A stretch of 64,000 nucleotides of DNA from Cristatella mucedo. Its lineage: Eukaryota > Bryozoa > Phylactolaemata > Cristatellidae. Positions 42,957-53,235 of this stretch are shown here, piece after piece (within the stretch, counting starts at the first letter, position 1; every line of letters starts with the position of its first letter). The stretch is from the NCBI GenBank assembly GCA_009760855.2, contig WPIO01000123.1, positions 1,056,001 to 1,120,000 on the forward strand. Reading direction: 5' to 3'. Under the pieces are notes generated by a model, which worked only from the letters and a program-made list of their open reading frames with translations, made no database searches and was not told the origin of the DNA. Made by a program: the position numbers and the translations under genes.

Positions 42957-43730
42957 ATGCTAGGTCATAGAAAAAAGGAAAATGTGTTAGTGCAAAGAAT
43001 TATATTAGAAAAGCTGATGATGTACTTAGTGGAAATACAGCTATGAATGAAAATTTTATAAAGAATTTAGGAGATCCTGTTGATGCTGGTGATGCTGTAA
43101 ACAGAAAGTATATAGATACGAACTTTGTTACTTAGATTTCTAGATCAACTAAATCCTAGTGATGCTGCAACAAAAGCATATGCTGATACAAAACTACCAC
43201 TTACTGGTGGAACAATTAGAGGAAATCTAGTTGTAAATGGTGGTATTAGAACTACACTTATATCTGCTGGTGCAAATCCAGGCAGTGATTATACTGTTCC
43301 AAATAAAAAGTATATTGATGAAAACTTTCTTAATTTACCTGGTGGAACAGTTAATGGTAATTTAGACATGCAAAATAATTTTATTAGAATTGTAAATGAT
43401 CCTTGTAATCCAACTTATGGTGTTAATCTTGGTTATCTAAATAGAATATCTGACGGAAATGTTGGAAGAATAAAATTTTTAATTGCTATTGATTCATCAT
43501 TAAGCACCCAAATAAGAGGATTAGAATATGAAGGAATGATAAAAATTCCTGATAACATATCTAATAGTGTATTTTCTAAAGGATTATATGTGATTTCAAC
43601 AAGATATAAAACACCTGATTCAAAAACGAAAATACTTGCTCCTCTTCCAACAGCAGAAATAAATCCTGCTTATAAATTTCAAATGTTAGGAAGTTTTATT
43701 CTTAATAAACAAAAAAAGACTGATAAATAA
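42957..43730 (+). pseudogene. Fibre-like protein 2, frameshifted
   Basis: Starts at the exact TGTATAGAAATG box. After a frameshift near 42995 the repeats begin: 'NENFIKNLGDPVDAGDAVN'. A second frameshift near 43130 leads to an open stretch of about 200 codons with 'LNPSDAATKAYAD', 'LPLTGGTIRGNLVVNGG' and 'LPGGTVNGNLDMQNNFI', then a non-repetitive C-terminus. It has more shaft repeats than paralogue 1, so the shafts would differ in length. The 'TGGTI-x-GNL' motif is the best match to classic trimeric fibre repeats. Confidence 0.65.
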
Positions 43731-43808
43731 TATGCCAATTAAATGTTCAAAAGATTTTCTTAGTGAACGAAGTGTATTTTTAACTAATTATATAGCATTA
43801 TCCTAAAA

Positions 43809-44501
43809 ATGCTTTCTAGAAAAGACTTACAATTGAATGGGACATTGAACTTTGATTTAAACAGAATAATAAATGTTCGAGAAACTATTTATTAATTAGA
43901 AACAGTTAATAAATCATTTGCTGGTAACAATTATTTAAGAAAGGATTCTGATCAATATATAATTGGTAATTTATCCACAAACTCAAAAAAATATGTAAAA
44001 ATATCAGATCCTGTCAATGGAAGAGATATTGCCACAAAGCAATATGCTGATACAAAAACCGGAATGTATAAAACAGACGAGACAGTAAATGGAGATATAA
44101 GTGTTCAAAGACTAATAATGAATAGAAGAGAACCAACTTTTGCCAATTATTCTCCAACTGATTTGATTGCAAATAAATTCATGCATCATTTTTATTTGAA
44201 ATGCGGTAATATACCATTTGTTAGAACATTTAATAATAATATTAGTTTTATTGGATACTGGGGTAATTTAACTGCAAATAGTATAAGTAATATTGGAAAA
44301 CCAACACAATCATATTCTTCTACTAATGGTCAACAAATTTTAGCAAAGCTATCAGATATAAAAATAATAAAACCAGTATACTCAAGAATAGAAATAAAAA
44401 TTAAAGACATTGAAAGTGCAATTGTAGAAAATGTTAGTTATATTGGTTATAACATTAAATATACAGTCCACAAAAGAAGTTATGTTGACAGATCATTTTG
44501 A
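43809..44501 (+). pseudogene. Fibre-like protein 3, one nonsense codon
   Basis: From the ATG at 43809 the frame reads 'LNGTLNFDLNRIINV', hits a TAA near 43893, and continues in the same frame through 'DPVNGRDIATKQYAD' and 'TVNGDISVQRLIMNRREP' to the stop at 44499-44501. The later part (145 codons) has a distinct C-terminal domain. It is a third paralogue with the same repeat type. Apart from the single nonsense codon it is unbroken. Confidence 0.6.
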
Positions 44502-44510
44502 TTAAGAGAT

Positions 44511-45061
44511 GGTAGACATATTAAGAAATGATAGACAGATGAGAGACAGAACAAAAGTAAATTATAAATTTGCTGTAGTTGGTATTTCTATTAATATAAA
44601 AAATCAAATGGTGATAATATATTTTTTAAATATATTTGCAAACTGTATTCACAAAATCTATATCAATCTAGTTTAATTGGTATTAAGCATTATGGTTTTG
44701 AGAATAGTAATATGCTACTATTAAGTGAATCTATATCTAATTTTAGTTTTTTGATAACATTTTATCAAAGACAATTGCATTTAATCTTATGTATCCTGTT
44801 TTAAATTTTGTTACAATTTTAATCCTATCTGATTCGGATTATATTGAAATTGTATTAGTAAATGGAGTAACTTTTTCGAAATCTTTTTCTTTTCACCTTG
44901 CTAAATATGAAAGTTTTGAACTTGCATCGTGGTTGTCAGGTAAAACAGTAACTTCTGATGAAGAAGTTTATGAATTTATTAGATGGGGTGGTATACCTGA
45001 AGATCTAGATGGATCACCTGAAGATGATATTTCTTTTACATCTTCCGATGTAGCTATTTAA
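44511..45061 (+). pseudogene. Degraded Polinton ORF, unknown
   Basis: Readable in at least three frames: 'MVDILRNDRQMRDRTK' from 44511, a middle part near 44600-44770, and 90 open codons from 44789 to 45061. The last part includes 'LVNGVTFSKSFSFHLAKYES' and an acidic end. It follows the fibre genes on the same strand and could be a fibre-head or chaperone relic. No family recognised. Confidence 0.4.
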
Positions 45062-45078
45062 ATCTACCAATCCATAGT

Positions 45079-45438
45079 CTATTTAATCAACTCTTCAGGT
45101 GTATCAAAACTCTTTCCTGCATCTATCATTTCTTTAGTTAGTTCTATTTTTTTATAGTAAGCTTCAGACTTCATACTATTTATTTTTTCTACTTTGAAGT
45201 CTTTAAGAAACTCTTCAAAGATTGAACCATCTCTAACTTTAACGAATATATTTGCTATTTCTGGTTCAGAGTGATTAATTCTAAGTGCTTTATATGCTAA
45301 TACTAGTTTTACAGCATTTATAAAAGTTGATCTAATGTCTTCAATTCTACCCATAGGATAAGAGCAGATTTAAAAGTTTGAATGCTGTTGTCCTTGTACT
45401 TCTTCAAGGCAGTCTTTACTTCTTGTCTCAATATTCAT
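45079..45438 (-). pseudogene. Small helical Polinton protein, one nonsense codon
   Basis: The ATG at 45438 follows TGTATAGAAAATG. The frame reads 'MNIETRSKDCLEEVQGQQHS', meets TAA at 45367-45369, and continues in the same frame through 'MGRIEDIRSTFINAVKL' to the stop at 45079. It is helical and charged, with no recognised family. Whether a shorter product starts from the internal ATG at 45354 is unknown. Confidence 0.5.
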
Positions 45439-45466
45439 TTTCTATACATTGTTTTTTTTATTTAAA

Positions 45467-45949
45467 TTAATTAAACAGTGCTTGGATCAGGTCGTGCAAG
45501 TGCTGCCTCAGAGCTTTTTGTTTGGCACTCTTATTATCACTAATACTTGGTAGAACTGCATAACACTCATCTTTAACAATACCAGAGATATCAGGTTTAA
45601 TTCCAGATACTCCAGAGATAACTGTTTAGAGTGTTGGAGCTTGTGATGCAATCCAAGTCGTATAACCTGCAATTTCCGCAGGATCGTCTAGGAGAGCATT
45701 AACTTTAGATTTAACTTTCTACTCTAGAGTTGATCGAGCATCATTTTGACCAGCACTAATAATCGTTTGTGCTTCAGTATCTATTTCATCTATATAGAAT
45801 TTCTTAACTGGTGTATCAGTCATATTTGAAATATCTGAATCAAGTGATAGTTCATCGTAAGACGTCATTCTAGATTTAACAAGGTAATCAACATAAGATT
45901 TCAATGCTATTGCACTAGTTGCTAGAGCTGTATCAGAAACTTCTGTCAT
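45467..45949 (-). pseudogene. Polinton ORF with two nonsense codons
   Basis: The ATG at 45949 follows TATATAGGAAAATG. About 160 codons to the stop at 45467-45469, with TAG near 45719 and TAA near 45625 in an otherwise unshifted frame. It has a helical N-terminus 'LATSAIALKSYVDYLVKSRM', an acidic middle, and a C-terminus 'LRQHLHDLIQALFN'. No recognised family. Confidence 0.5.
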
Positions 45950-45986
45950 TTTCCTATATAATAATAAAAAACTACATGTACACAGA

Positions 45987-46253
45987 TTAAAAAGAAAATG
46001 AATTATAACTTATAATATGTATTGAAATTTCCTGATACAATTTTGTGAACATTTTATCACATTCTTCTATTTTATTATGAAGATCACAAACTTCAATTAA
46101 ATCTGCAATTGCTGATTCAGGTAGCATAGCAATATATAAATATAGTTTATTTTTCATATTATATTCAGCAGGATTATATCTCTGATTAAAAAGATAATAA
46201 GCAGTCTTCTTTGCAATTTTAAAACATAGAATTCTTGATATTCTTTCATCCAT
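45987..46253 (-). CDS. Small paralogue pair, member 1 (88 aa), intact
   Basis: Open frame 'MDERISRILCFKIAKKTAYY' ending 'ISIHIISYNSFSF', behind a TAATATATAAGATG box. It aligns by eye with the next gene: both start with 'ISRIL/VSRIL' and share a central 'LI-x-x-CD-x-x-x-KI-E' pattern. This indicates a tandem duplication. Small helical proteins of this kind have no named function that I know. Confidence 0.6.
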   Translation of the reverse strand: MDERISRILCFKIAKKTAYYLFNQRYNPAEYNMKNKLYLYIAMLPESAIADLIEVCDLHNKIEECDKMFTKLYQEISIHIISYNSFSF

Positions 46254-46287
46254 CTTATATATTACTTATAAAATATTTGATATAAAA

Positions 46288-46563
46288 TTAATTAACCACT
46301 GCTCCTGGTTTTTTTTTTGATCTTTTAGATTTTTTATTCGTTTCCTCGAGCATCTCATTTATCTTACTACGACTCTCTATTAGTTTATCACATGTATCAC
46401 ATATATCTATAAGAATACTAACATAATAACTATCAAAATCTGGAATTAGTTTGTTTAGTGAATGTTTATGTATACGTTGATGCTGACCTTTAAGTTTTTG
46501 AAGACAGATTTTTACTGCCATTTCTCTAGATTGTTCACAACTTAAAATTCTTGAGACATCCAT
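46288..46563 (-). CDS. Small paralogue pair, member 2 (91 aa), intact
   Basis: Open frame 'MDVSRILSCEQSREMAVKIC' with a very basic C-terminal tail ('KKSKRSKKKPG'), behind TATATAGAAAATG. It is paralogous to 45987-46253 but carries an added Lys-rich end that could bind nucleic acid or act as a nuclear signal. 34 bases separate it from member 1. Confidence 0.6.
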   Translation of the reverse strand: MDVSRILSCEQSREMAVKICLQKLKGQHQRIHKHSLNKLIPDFDSYYVSILIDICDTCDKLIESRSKINEMLEETNKKSKRSKKKPGAVVN

Positions 46564-46600
46564 TTTCTATATATGAAAATAAAATTTTATTTAATTGAAA

Positions 46601-46846
46601 TTAAATCTCTTCACCCTCAGATTCATATTGCTTACCAAATAGAAGTTCTTCTAGATCTACCTCTTCCTCTTCTAATTCTGATTCAGTATCAATGTATGAA
46701 GACTCTTCAGAGGTGTAAGATTCAGATTCCATTTCTGTTTCCATTTCATAATCAGGATCGTCGATTGCGTCTTCTAAATATTCAGATTCACTATCAGAAC
46801 TGGTAATATCGATTTCAGAAACTTGAGAATCTTCTTTGGGATCCAT
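46601..46846 (-). CDS. Highly acidic small protein (81 aa)
   Basis: From the ATG at 46846, which follows ATTATAGG and so is preferred over the upstream ATG at 46894, the frame encodes a protein made largely of Glu, Asp and Ser ('SDSESEYLEDAIDDPDYEME', 'ELEEEEVDLEELLFG'). Such acidic tails occur in histone-like or DNA-mimic proteins. Low complexity prevents family assignment. It sits directly downstream of the basic ORF at 47023-46907. Confidence 0.5.
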   Translation of the reverse strand: MDPKEDSQVSEIDITSSDSESEYLEDAIDDPDYEMETEMESESYTSEESSYIDTESELEEEEVDLEELLFGKQYESEGEEI

Positions 46847-46906
46847 CCTATAATAGTGAACATATTGTTGGTAATATATATTTAATTTTTCCATTGACTC
46901 GTATAG

Positions 46907-47023
46907 TTATATTTCTTCCTCTAGAGAAACTAGTTTTTTATCATCTTCCTTTTTCTTCTTGTCTGCAAATCTAACTCTATTTACTGGTAATGGTTTGGTA
47001 TTTTCAATCTTTTTTTTCGGCAT
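46907..47023 (-). CDS. 38-residue basic ORF overlapping the PolB end
   Basis: Starts at 47023 with a TAGTATAGATG box and reads 'MPKKKIENTKPLPVNRVRF' then 'ADKKKKEDDKKLVSLEEEI'. Its start lies inside the last codons of the DNA polymerase frame, in a different frame. The box at its start is the main support. It has a nuclear-signal-like 'PKKKIE' and a split basic/acidic character. Confidence 0.4.
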   Translation of the reverse strand: MPKKKIENTKPLPVNRVRFADKKKKEDDKKLVSLEEEI

Positions 47024-50000
47024 CTATACTAATGTTACAAGTTTTACAATGACCTGCAGACTCTTTTATCCTATAGTGACCGTAGGAGTAACTAAGAACT
47101 CCACAGTCTAACCAATATCGTTTTGAGTCAAATGCTGATAGTGCTTTTTTAGATTGTGTTATAGTAAAAATTTGATGGTTTCTAGATTGAAATCTTGATT
47201 GATTGCAATATGCATCATATCCAGTTTTAACACAACCAACATAATCGGAATGAATCAAACACTTTTTTACCACATCCTTCTTTGTTCCTTTTGCTTTTTT
47301 AACTGCAGATTTAACTTATATTTCTTTATCTTTCTTGATAGCTATTTGCATTGAATAGAGTTTTGGTCTTAAGAAAACGCCCTTATCAAGGACAATTGAT
47401 TTTTTAATCATATCACCTTTCTCAGCTCTAATGAAATCTTTTGTTTGGGATCTACTGAATATTTTTCACATATTTTATCCTTGAATTTACCTAGACTTCC
47501 CATTAGCAGGTATAATCTTTTCAGCCCCTTCTACTTTCCATATATCTTGATTCTTATGATAACCAGACAAATCTAGGTAACCTAAAAAAATTTCAAAATC
47601 TCGATAAACATTATCAGTATTTATTTGCATTACCAAAGAATCAGTGTCAGTATAAGCAAGTGTTACTTTATCATTATAATAATCTTTTATTGTGTTATAA
47701 TAGATATCTTGAATTATTAGTTTTGAAATATCTAGAATTGTAATAAATAAATAAATAGGCTTATCAAGACAGATCTCTGCTTTCGTTGTTTTAATTCCAA
47801 CTAAATCTTGATTAAACATTCTTCTGTCTTTAAATCTTGCACTCAATACTCTTTTATCTAAAACTAAAACATCCTACACATATTTAAGATCGAACGATTC
47901 AACGTTTACTCGTTCTCTAGCATTTTTCATTGTCTTTCCAAAGAATGCATTGTTTTTTAGTTTATAATATTCTTTTTTAAACTCATCCTGTGCTACTTTT
48001 CTTATATTAATATTATTAGTTATATAATCTTTTAACCAAGTACTTTGTGTGAAACTCATTACTCAATGTATCTTCGTCAATACACATCCTCTTTCAATTG
48101 CAAGTTGTAGATTTCTATAATGGATAACATAATTAACTCTTGGTTCTAGATCAACAGTTAGTTTTTCACCTTTAGTTTCGCAATCATCTATTTTCTTCTT
48201 ATCATCCCTTAATAACGTTTTTCTTTGATACTCAGAGTATTCTTCAACGCCTACTTTCCTTCTAATTGGTAGAAGAGGATAATCAGAGTTAGTGTCGTGT
48301 AATTCTTCTGGACAGTGCATATCTACTTCAAAAGCATAACCAGTTTCAGCATCTTCTTTTATCGATAATATCTTCCTAGCTGTAATCTTCTTTATTTGTT
48401 TACTATCTAAAAACTTGAAATTAGAAATTGGAGGTGGTTGTGTCATTGCTGTAGCATATAATGAAATTGCATCGACATAAAGTAACCAACTCCTTTCTTT
48501 AGTACTATCATAATTAGAAGCCATTTCATTGTTTGCTTTGATATCTATAAACAGGTCACCTACATGATGCTTGTGTTATTCTTTTGATACCATCTCTCTA
48601 ACGATGATAAAACTAACTTATTGCACTTTCAAATATGTCAAAAAGTTCAAAGTTGGTTAAAAAATCTAGTTTAACCATTGAAAACCTCAAACCTTCAGAC
48701 CAAGTTAAACCTGGTGCTGTAAGAAAATTGGCAGGATCTAAACCATCAATTTTCTTTGACAAATGTCTTAAATGTTGAAATACATCTGCAAGTAGAAGGA
48801 CATCCATAGTTCATATCGCTGTACTTTCCTAATGTATCTCTGTGTTTGGATCTATTTTTTTCATCAATGCCCAAACTTTCTTAATGCGATCATAATCTTT
48901 TTCATCAATGTTTGTATCATTTAATGGGCTATAAATACTTTTAATTGTGGGTAGTGACTTTCATCTAGTCTCGAAAATGAGTCTGTATACTCATAGGGTA
49001 ATATACCTTTTTTTAAAAATAGATCGAATTCATTATCATCCAACATTGTAAAGTAATTTCTTGTTTGTTCTAATGGTTTTCCTGATTTAACAACATTATG
49101 TACAAGATCTGCCAATTTTTTTTGCAACATTTGTACAAAGTCTTTAAAACTAAGTGAACAAATTTAAATGTTTATATATTTTTCCATGCTATTGCCAATA
49201 ACTTTTGTTATCTAGTTTTAAATCTTGAAACTCTTGTGCTAATACATGTGAGTCGTAACCTTTTAAGTTGTGAGTAAATACTGGAACTTTAAACTTCTTA
49301 GGATTAATGCTGAGATTTAAGTTGCAAGCATTATTTGCAGCACCCCTATACTTTCCTATTAAAAGACAATTATCTAAAAATTTGTCTATCTAAATCTAAA
49401 TCGCAAATGTGACAAACAGTTGCATTCTTAAATTTTTTTTGGTCTTCTTTCTTAAAATTGTTATAATCAAACTTTTCATGTCTATCAAAAATAGGTTTCA
49501 TTTCATTTTTTATTTTCTCAACTTCTTCTAACACAATTTTTAATAGATCTCTAAAATTATTTTAACCGCTGAATAATTTAAATGTTCTTTGTTTTCCTTT
49601 ATAATCAATGATAGTATAAGCAGATGAACAAGGAATATGCTGTGGGAAAGTACCTTGTGGGGTTGCAGGATCTTCTTTATCTGTTTTTCAAACGCTTTTA
49701 AGTAAACATTCAAAGTCTGCATAAGCAACATAAGGACACCATACCGTTTTAGCATAATCTCTAAAATAACATGTATCTCCTTTTTTACTATCTGCACTTG
49801 GCATTCTTATTCTAGATTTACCATCATTTCGACGTTTGCAAGCATCAATGTGTGATTCTTGTTTATCTTTAGAGTAAAATCGACACAAACATCTTTTACA
49901 AGTAAGCTGTATTCCATATCCTTTGCTACTTCTACACAAACCGTTGAAGTTTTTAATAATTACATAATGAAAATTGTTTTTATTTAGAGTGCTATACGAA

Positions 50001-51010
50001 AGGAAATATAAATGTCTTTCTTTCTCTTCATTAACTACTATAAGTGGAGTTAGAATTTGATTATCATATTCGTAAACATCATTAGTTATGTTAAATAATT
50101 TTGCTAAATGAGGAATATCAACAACATTTAAAACGTTTGAAGGATAATTCTCCTTAACGATGAACAAACCTTCTATTCTCTTTAGATACTGGTAATATTT
50201 CTCATGTAATATTTCTTTTAAATCAGCAATAAATTCTGAATGATTATCTCTCCAGTGGAGAAACCTTAACACACACCATAAAGCACAAAGATTATCTAAT
50301 TCATTCTTTATATTATTTTTTGATTTACTCTTTTCTTATCCTTCTGGCAATGGTAAGTAACTACCCCCGAATTTCTGAAGAAAATAAGAAAACTTTGCAG
50401 AAATAGCATTAACTCCAACTACAATCCAATTAGAACCTCTTTCTAACCATTCTTCTACTTTCTTTTTAAAAGCTGCAAATTGTGTTTTAACTGTTCTATC
50501 AATATCTGAAACTCTATTTATTTCTGAATTAGTTAATCATGCAAATGGTTGGTAATTTTAGGCACCACTTTCTGAAGCTAAAATAGGTGAATTAACAAGC
50601 GTCATTTTAAAGTCACTCTTATTTGTAAGTAATTCTTTAATAACTAATTTAGGTTCTGCTCCAATCTTATCATATGTCACATCAAAATCAATTGCGTTGT
50701 TTTCTAGTCCAATATATTCATAATCTAAGAATTTACCGTCAGAAGAATATTTTCCTAAAAACCAACCTGTTTCCTGTATTTTCATTTGCCTCTTTGACTC
50801 TTTATCGAAAGACCATCCACTTTTTGGTTTAGTGGTTTTCTTAGCAGTAGGATTATCTAGTTTTATAGTTGTTGGTGATCGTAGAATTGCAATCAATGCA
50901 TCTACACTGTCTTTTGAGAAAGGATATTTTGGAAGAAGACCTGTACGATTTCTTACATCGTCTCTAATACGTTTTGCATGATCGTTAAATTTCTCACTTT
51001 CCTGTCGCAT
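47004..51010 (-). pseudogene. Protein-primed DNA polymerase B (pPolB), broken
   Basis: Replicative family B polymerase of the Polinton type. The N-terminal region (51010-50558) is open and ends in stops near 50562 (TAA) and 50539 (TGA). 'GSNWIV' and 'ILRxLH'-type sequence near 50430-50260 is followed by exonuclease motif 'YADFEC' near 49715. Palm motif A 'YVDAISLYA' lies near 48470, motif B 'NNAFFGKT' near 47945 and motif C 'YTDTDSL' near 47645. The C-terminus 'ALSAFDSKRYWLDCGVLSYS' lies near 47090. Frame changes occur near 49690, 48860, 48610, 48062, 47870 and 47440, with further TAA codons near 50338 and 47315. About 1,300 codons in all, the usual size. Catalytic residues are still readable, but the gene is dead. 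Confidence 0.9.
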
Positions 51011-51070
51011 AAAGTTATCAATGTCAATTATTTTTTACCCTTATATAGTCACATCAACCTAAACAACTCT

Positions 51071-51254
51071 TAGTAGATATAAAATGAATGGTATGGAGAA
51101 TAGGGTCTCGAGAGTGAAGGCAGCCATTAAATAAATCGGACGACGAGAAACGATCGAGCGGAAGCAAGATTGTTTATCGAGGACGATTTGCTTAATTAAT
51201 GACGTCATTCGATCGAGCCCTAGGCTACATGCCATTCATTTTTTATATCTACTA
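51071..51254. mobile_element. MITE, mariner-like, TA target duplication
   Basis: Terminal inverted repeats GTAGATATAAAATGAATGG at the left (51073) and its mirror at the right (ending 51252, with two extra T) flank a 180-bp non-coding body. TA dinucleotides lie outside both ends. This fits a Tc1/mariner-type MITE. It lies 60 bases upstream of the polymerase start. Confidence 0.75.
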
Positions 51255-51354
51255 GCCATACGTTCAGCTAATTAAAACGTATCAAGAACCATCTTCTGAC
51301 GACGATGGGTGCCGTCTCTTTCAACAATGACATGCTTTTGGATGTAATAGTCAT

Positions 51355-51505
51355 CTGAGGAGTAACTGAAACACGGAGTACAGCAGGGCTCGATGCTTGG
51401 TTCACTTCTTTTTAGTAATTTTTCTCTCACTTCTACCGATGTGATGGCTAAGCACCGTCTAGGCTCTGATTTCCATGCAGACGACACACAGCTTTCTTCG
51501 AAATC
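51355..51505 (+). pseudogene. Diverged non-LTR RT fragment
   Basis: The plus strand reads 'HGVQQGSMLGSLLFSNF', 'VMAKHRLGSDFHADDTQL'. This is the palm of a CR1/L2-like RT with His replacing the usual Tyr of YADD. Flanks to 51255 and 51680 show no further coding. The minus ORF over 51637-51272 is its shadow. Confidence 0.7.
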
Positions 51506-51679
51506 GTGGTGAAATGCTATTATGAAAAAGTATTTGATTTTGACATTTTGAAATCGATTCGGGAATACATCAGCAGCAAAGCACGCGTTATAAAATAAAT
51601 TGAGGGAATTCAACATGCAGACACTCCAAGAGCACATAATCGCGTTTTTGGCGGCACAATTGAGTGAAAGATTAACCAG

Positions 51680-51780
51680 AGAAACAGACTATAATAATTA
51701 TAAAAATACATTTGCTGTAGCGCCCTCAGAGAACTCAATCTCTTTCTAGGCACTTAACATTTGATGCAAAGACTAGCCAA
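51680..51780 (-). mobile_element. Family B 3' tail
   Basis: Hairpin end and ATT-like tail only, minus strand. The following stretch to 52080 has no gene. Confidence 0.75.
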
Positions 51781-52079
51781 ATGTTTGTAAGATGTACGGC
51801 CTGCAAAGTCTTGCCACTCAATCACCGATGTAGCAACAGTTAATACTGACTTTAAGCATTTCATTGGCGTGTTAATAATGCCGTTGAAGCTGCAGCCACC
51901 GTTTCCTGGGCCGCCCGCTCCAGTGCCAAAGCCAAAGTCACCTCGACGGCATTGCCGAACGTCGCTGCTACCGTGGCTCACCTCGGAGCCTAAGACAAAG
52001 ATTTCCTGAATGAGCCTCGGCGACTTTCAAACTCTTGAATGAAGTCACTTACGGACATGTGCAGTTCGTTCTGCACGCT

Positions 52080-52190
52080 ACGATGACAATAATATTAATA
52101 ACGATTATACACTCGATAAAGTGCCATCAGACAACTCAATCTCTTTCTAGGCGCTTTACATTTCCTGCACAGGGAACCGCGATCGAATAG
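52080..52190 (-). mobile_element. Family B 3' tail
   Basis: Second isolated minus-strand tail with a good hairpin (CCTAGAAAGAGATTGAG type). From 52190 to 52490 the sequence is non-coding. It includes TACACGTG-rich short repeats and a TGTATATATTAG box near 52358, which may be the leader or LTR remnant of the gag relic that follows. Confidence 0.75.
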
Positions 52191-52489
52191 TGACCTTAGC
52201 TCACGGTTGCCGTGAGCTTTAACTTTGCACGTTGTACACCATACACGTACAGGTACACGTGATGTACACGTGACGTGCGAGCCTTACTTATCGCGCTGCC
52301 TGCAAAGTTACGGCGCCGCCTCATTTGGTCAGACAGCGTTAAGTTGTTTCAGCCCTGTATATATTAGATGCTGAAGAGACTGTCTCGCATTCTTCGGGTC
52401 AATTTAGCGTTTTCACGTTTCGGTAGAGCTCGAGCGGTTGGCTTTAATTTGTCTGACTAAAGTATGCGACTGAGTCACGAACTGACTGA

Positions 52490-53235
52490 GACAAAATGCC
52501 CGTACTCCTGGCAAAATTAAAGCGCTTTGACGAGTCCGCCGAACGAAATCAGCGAGTCGTTCTAATTAGTACGTCGTTCGGTGAGTCGTTTAAACGAATA
52601 CGTCGTTCCGACGCTACGATCGAGCCGTTCAAACAATAAGCCGTTCGAACAAAACGAATAAACTTATTGAAAAATACACAACGGTAAATAACATCCCGGT
52701 CGAGAATCGGAAGGCTATTTTCTTAAATGGCCTGGTGCCAAAACATAAAGGCTTCTTCCTAGCCTTACAGCGCCAGCCAAGCCCAAGGAAGATACGGTTA
52801 GCGTTGATAGGGTCAAAGAACTTTCGACAGGTGACCTCTCTCCGGCGCCGCTAGAAATCGCAGAGGCATATAAGTTTCAGTGTTAAGGTCGGCAGCCTTA
52901 TGAGCCGAAACGTGATTTTGTGTCGCAGCTAAGGCCTATTGCTGCGGACTGCAACTTTGGCGGCTTGTTCGAATGCAATGCCATTCTGAACCGTCTGGTA
53001 TTAGCTGTGAAGCAGCCTGCTGTGTGAAGCTGGCTTGACGCTCGGCACAGCTATTAACATTGCAACCGTCGCTGAGCAATAACAGAAAGAAGCCCGGTGT
53101 ACAGCCCAAACTCCTTTAAGTATAGATGTTGACAAGCTTCGCTATCAGAGTCACACCAAACGGCTACCTTGTGCCTCTGGCGAGGCTCTTAATCGCCAGA
53201 GGCCGGACTGTCGACATTTGAAAAAGCAGGCATGT
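52490..53235 (+). pseudogene. Ty3-like gag remnant
   Basis: Begins with the ATG at 52496 ('MPVLLAKLKRFDESAERN'). Readable gag-type pieces follow: 'INIPVENRKAIFLNGL', 'AGLTLGTAINIATVAE', and a degraded zinc-knuckle region with 'LPCASGEALNRQRPDCRH'. Several frames and stops are needed. No protease or RT follows, because a family B tail adjoins at 53236. It is unrelated in sequence to the gag of the element at 26505-31571. Confidence 0.6.

Larger units (their letters stand above)
36519..51010. mobile_element. Polinton/Maverick (adintovirus-like) block, decayed
   Basis: A 14.5-kb AT-rich block with the hallmark set of a Polinton: protein-primed DNA polymerase B, packaging ATPase, adenain-like protease, PLA2-domain minor virion protein and zinc-ribbon protein. 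Accessory genes are an HNH-AP2 nuclease and fibre-like proteins. The integrase is not inside the block; an integrase C-terminus lies at 261-900. Terminal inverted repeats and a recognisable major capsid gene are missing. Most genes begin directly behind a TATAGAAATG-like box. Breaks are mainly single-base indels and in-frame stops of all three types, as expected for neutral decay. Confidence 0.85.

Noticed and set aside
37093-50600. Stop-codon reassignment in the Polinton (many in-frame TAA, some TGA at places where Trp would fit)
   Set aside because: All three stop codons occur in frame, frameshifts are just as common, and several intact genes use TAA and TGA as normal terminators. Ordinary decay of AT-rich genes, where CAA, AAA and GAA are one step from TAA, explains the pattern.
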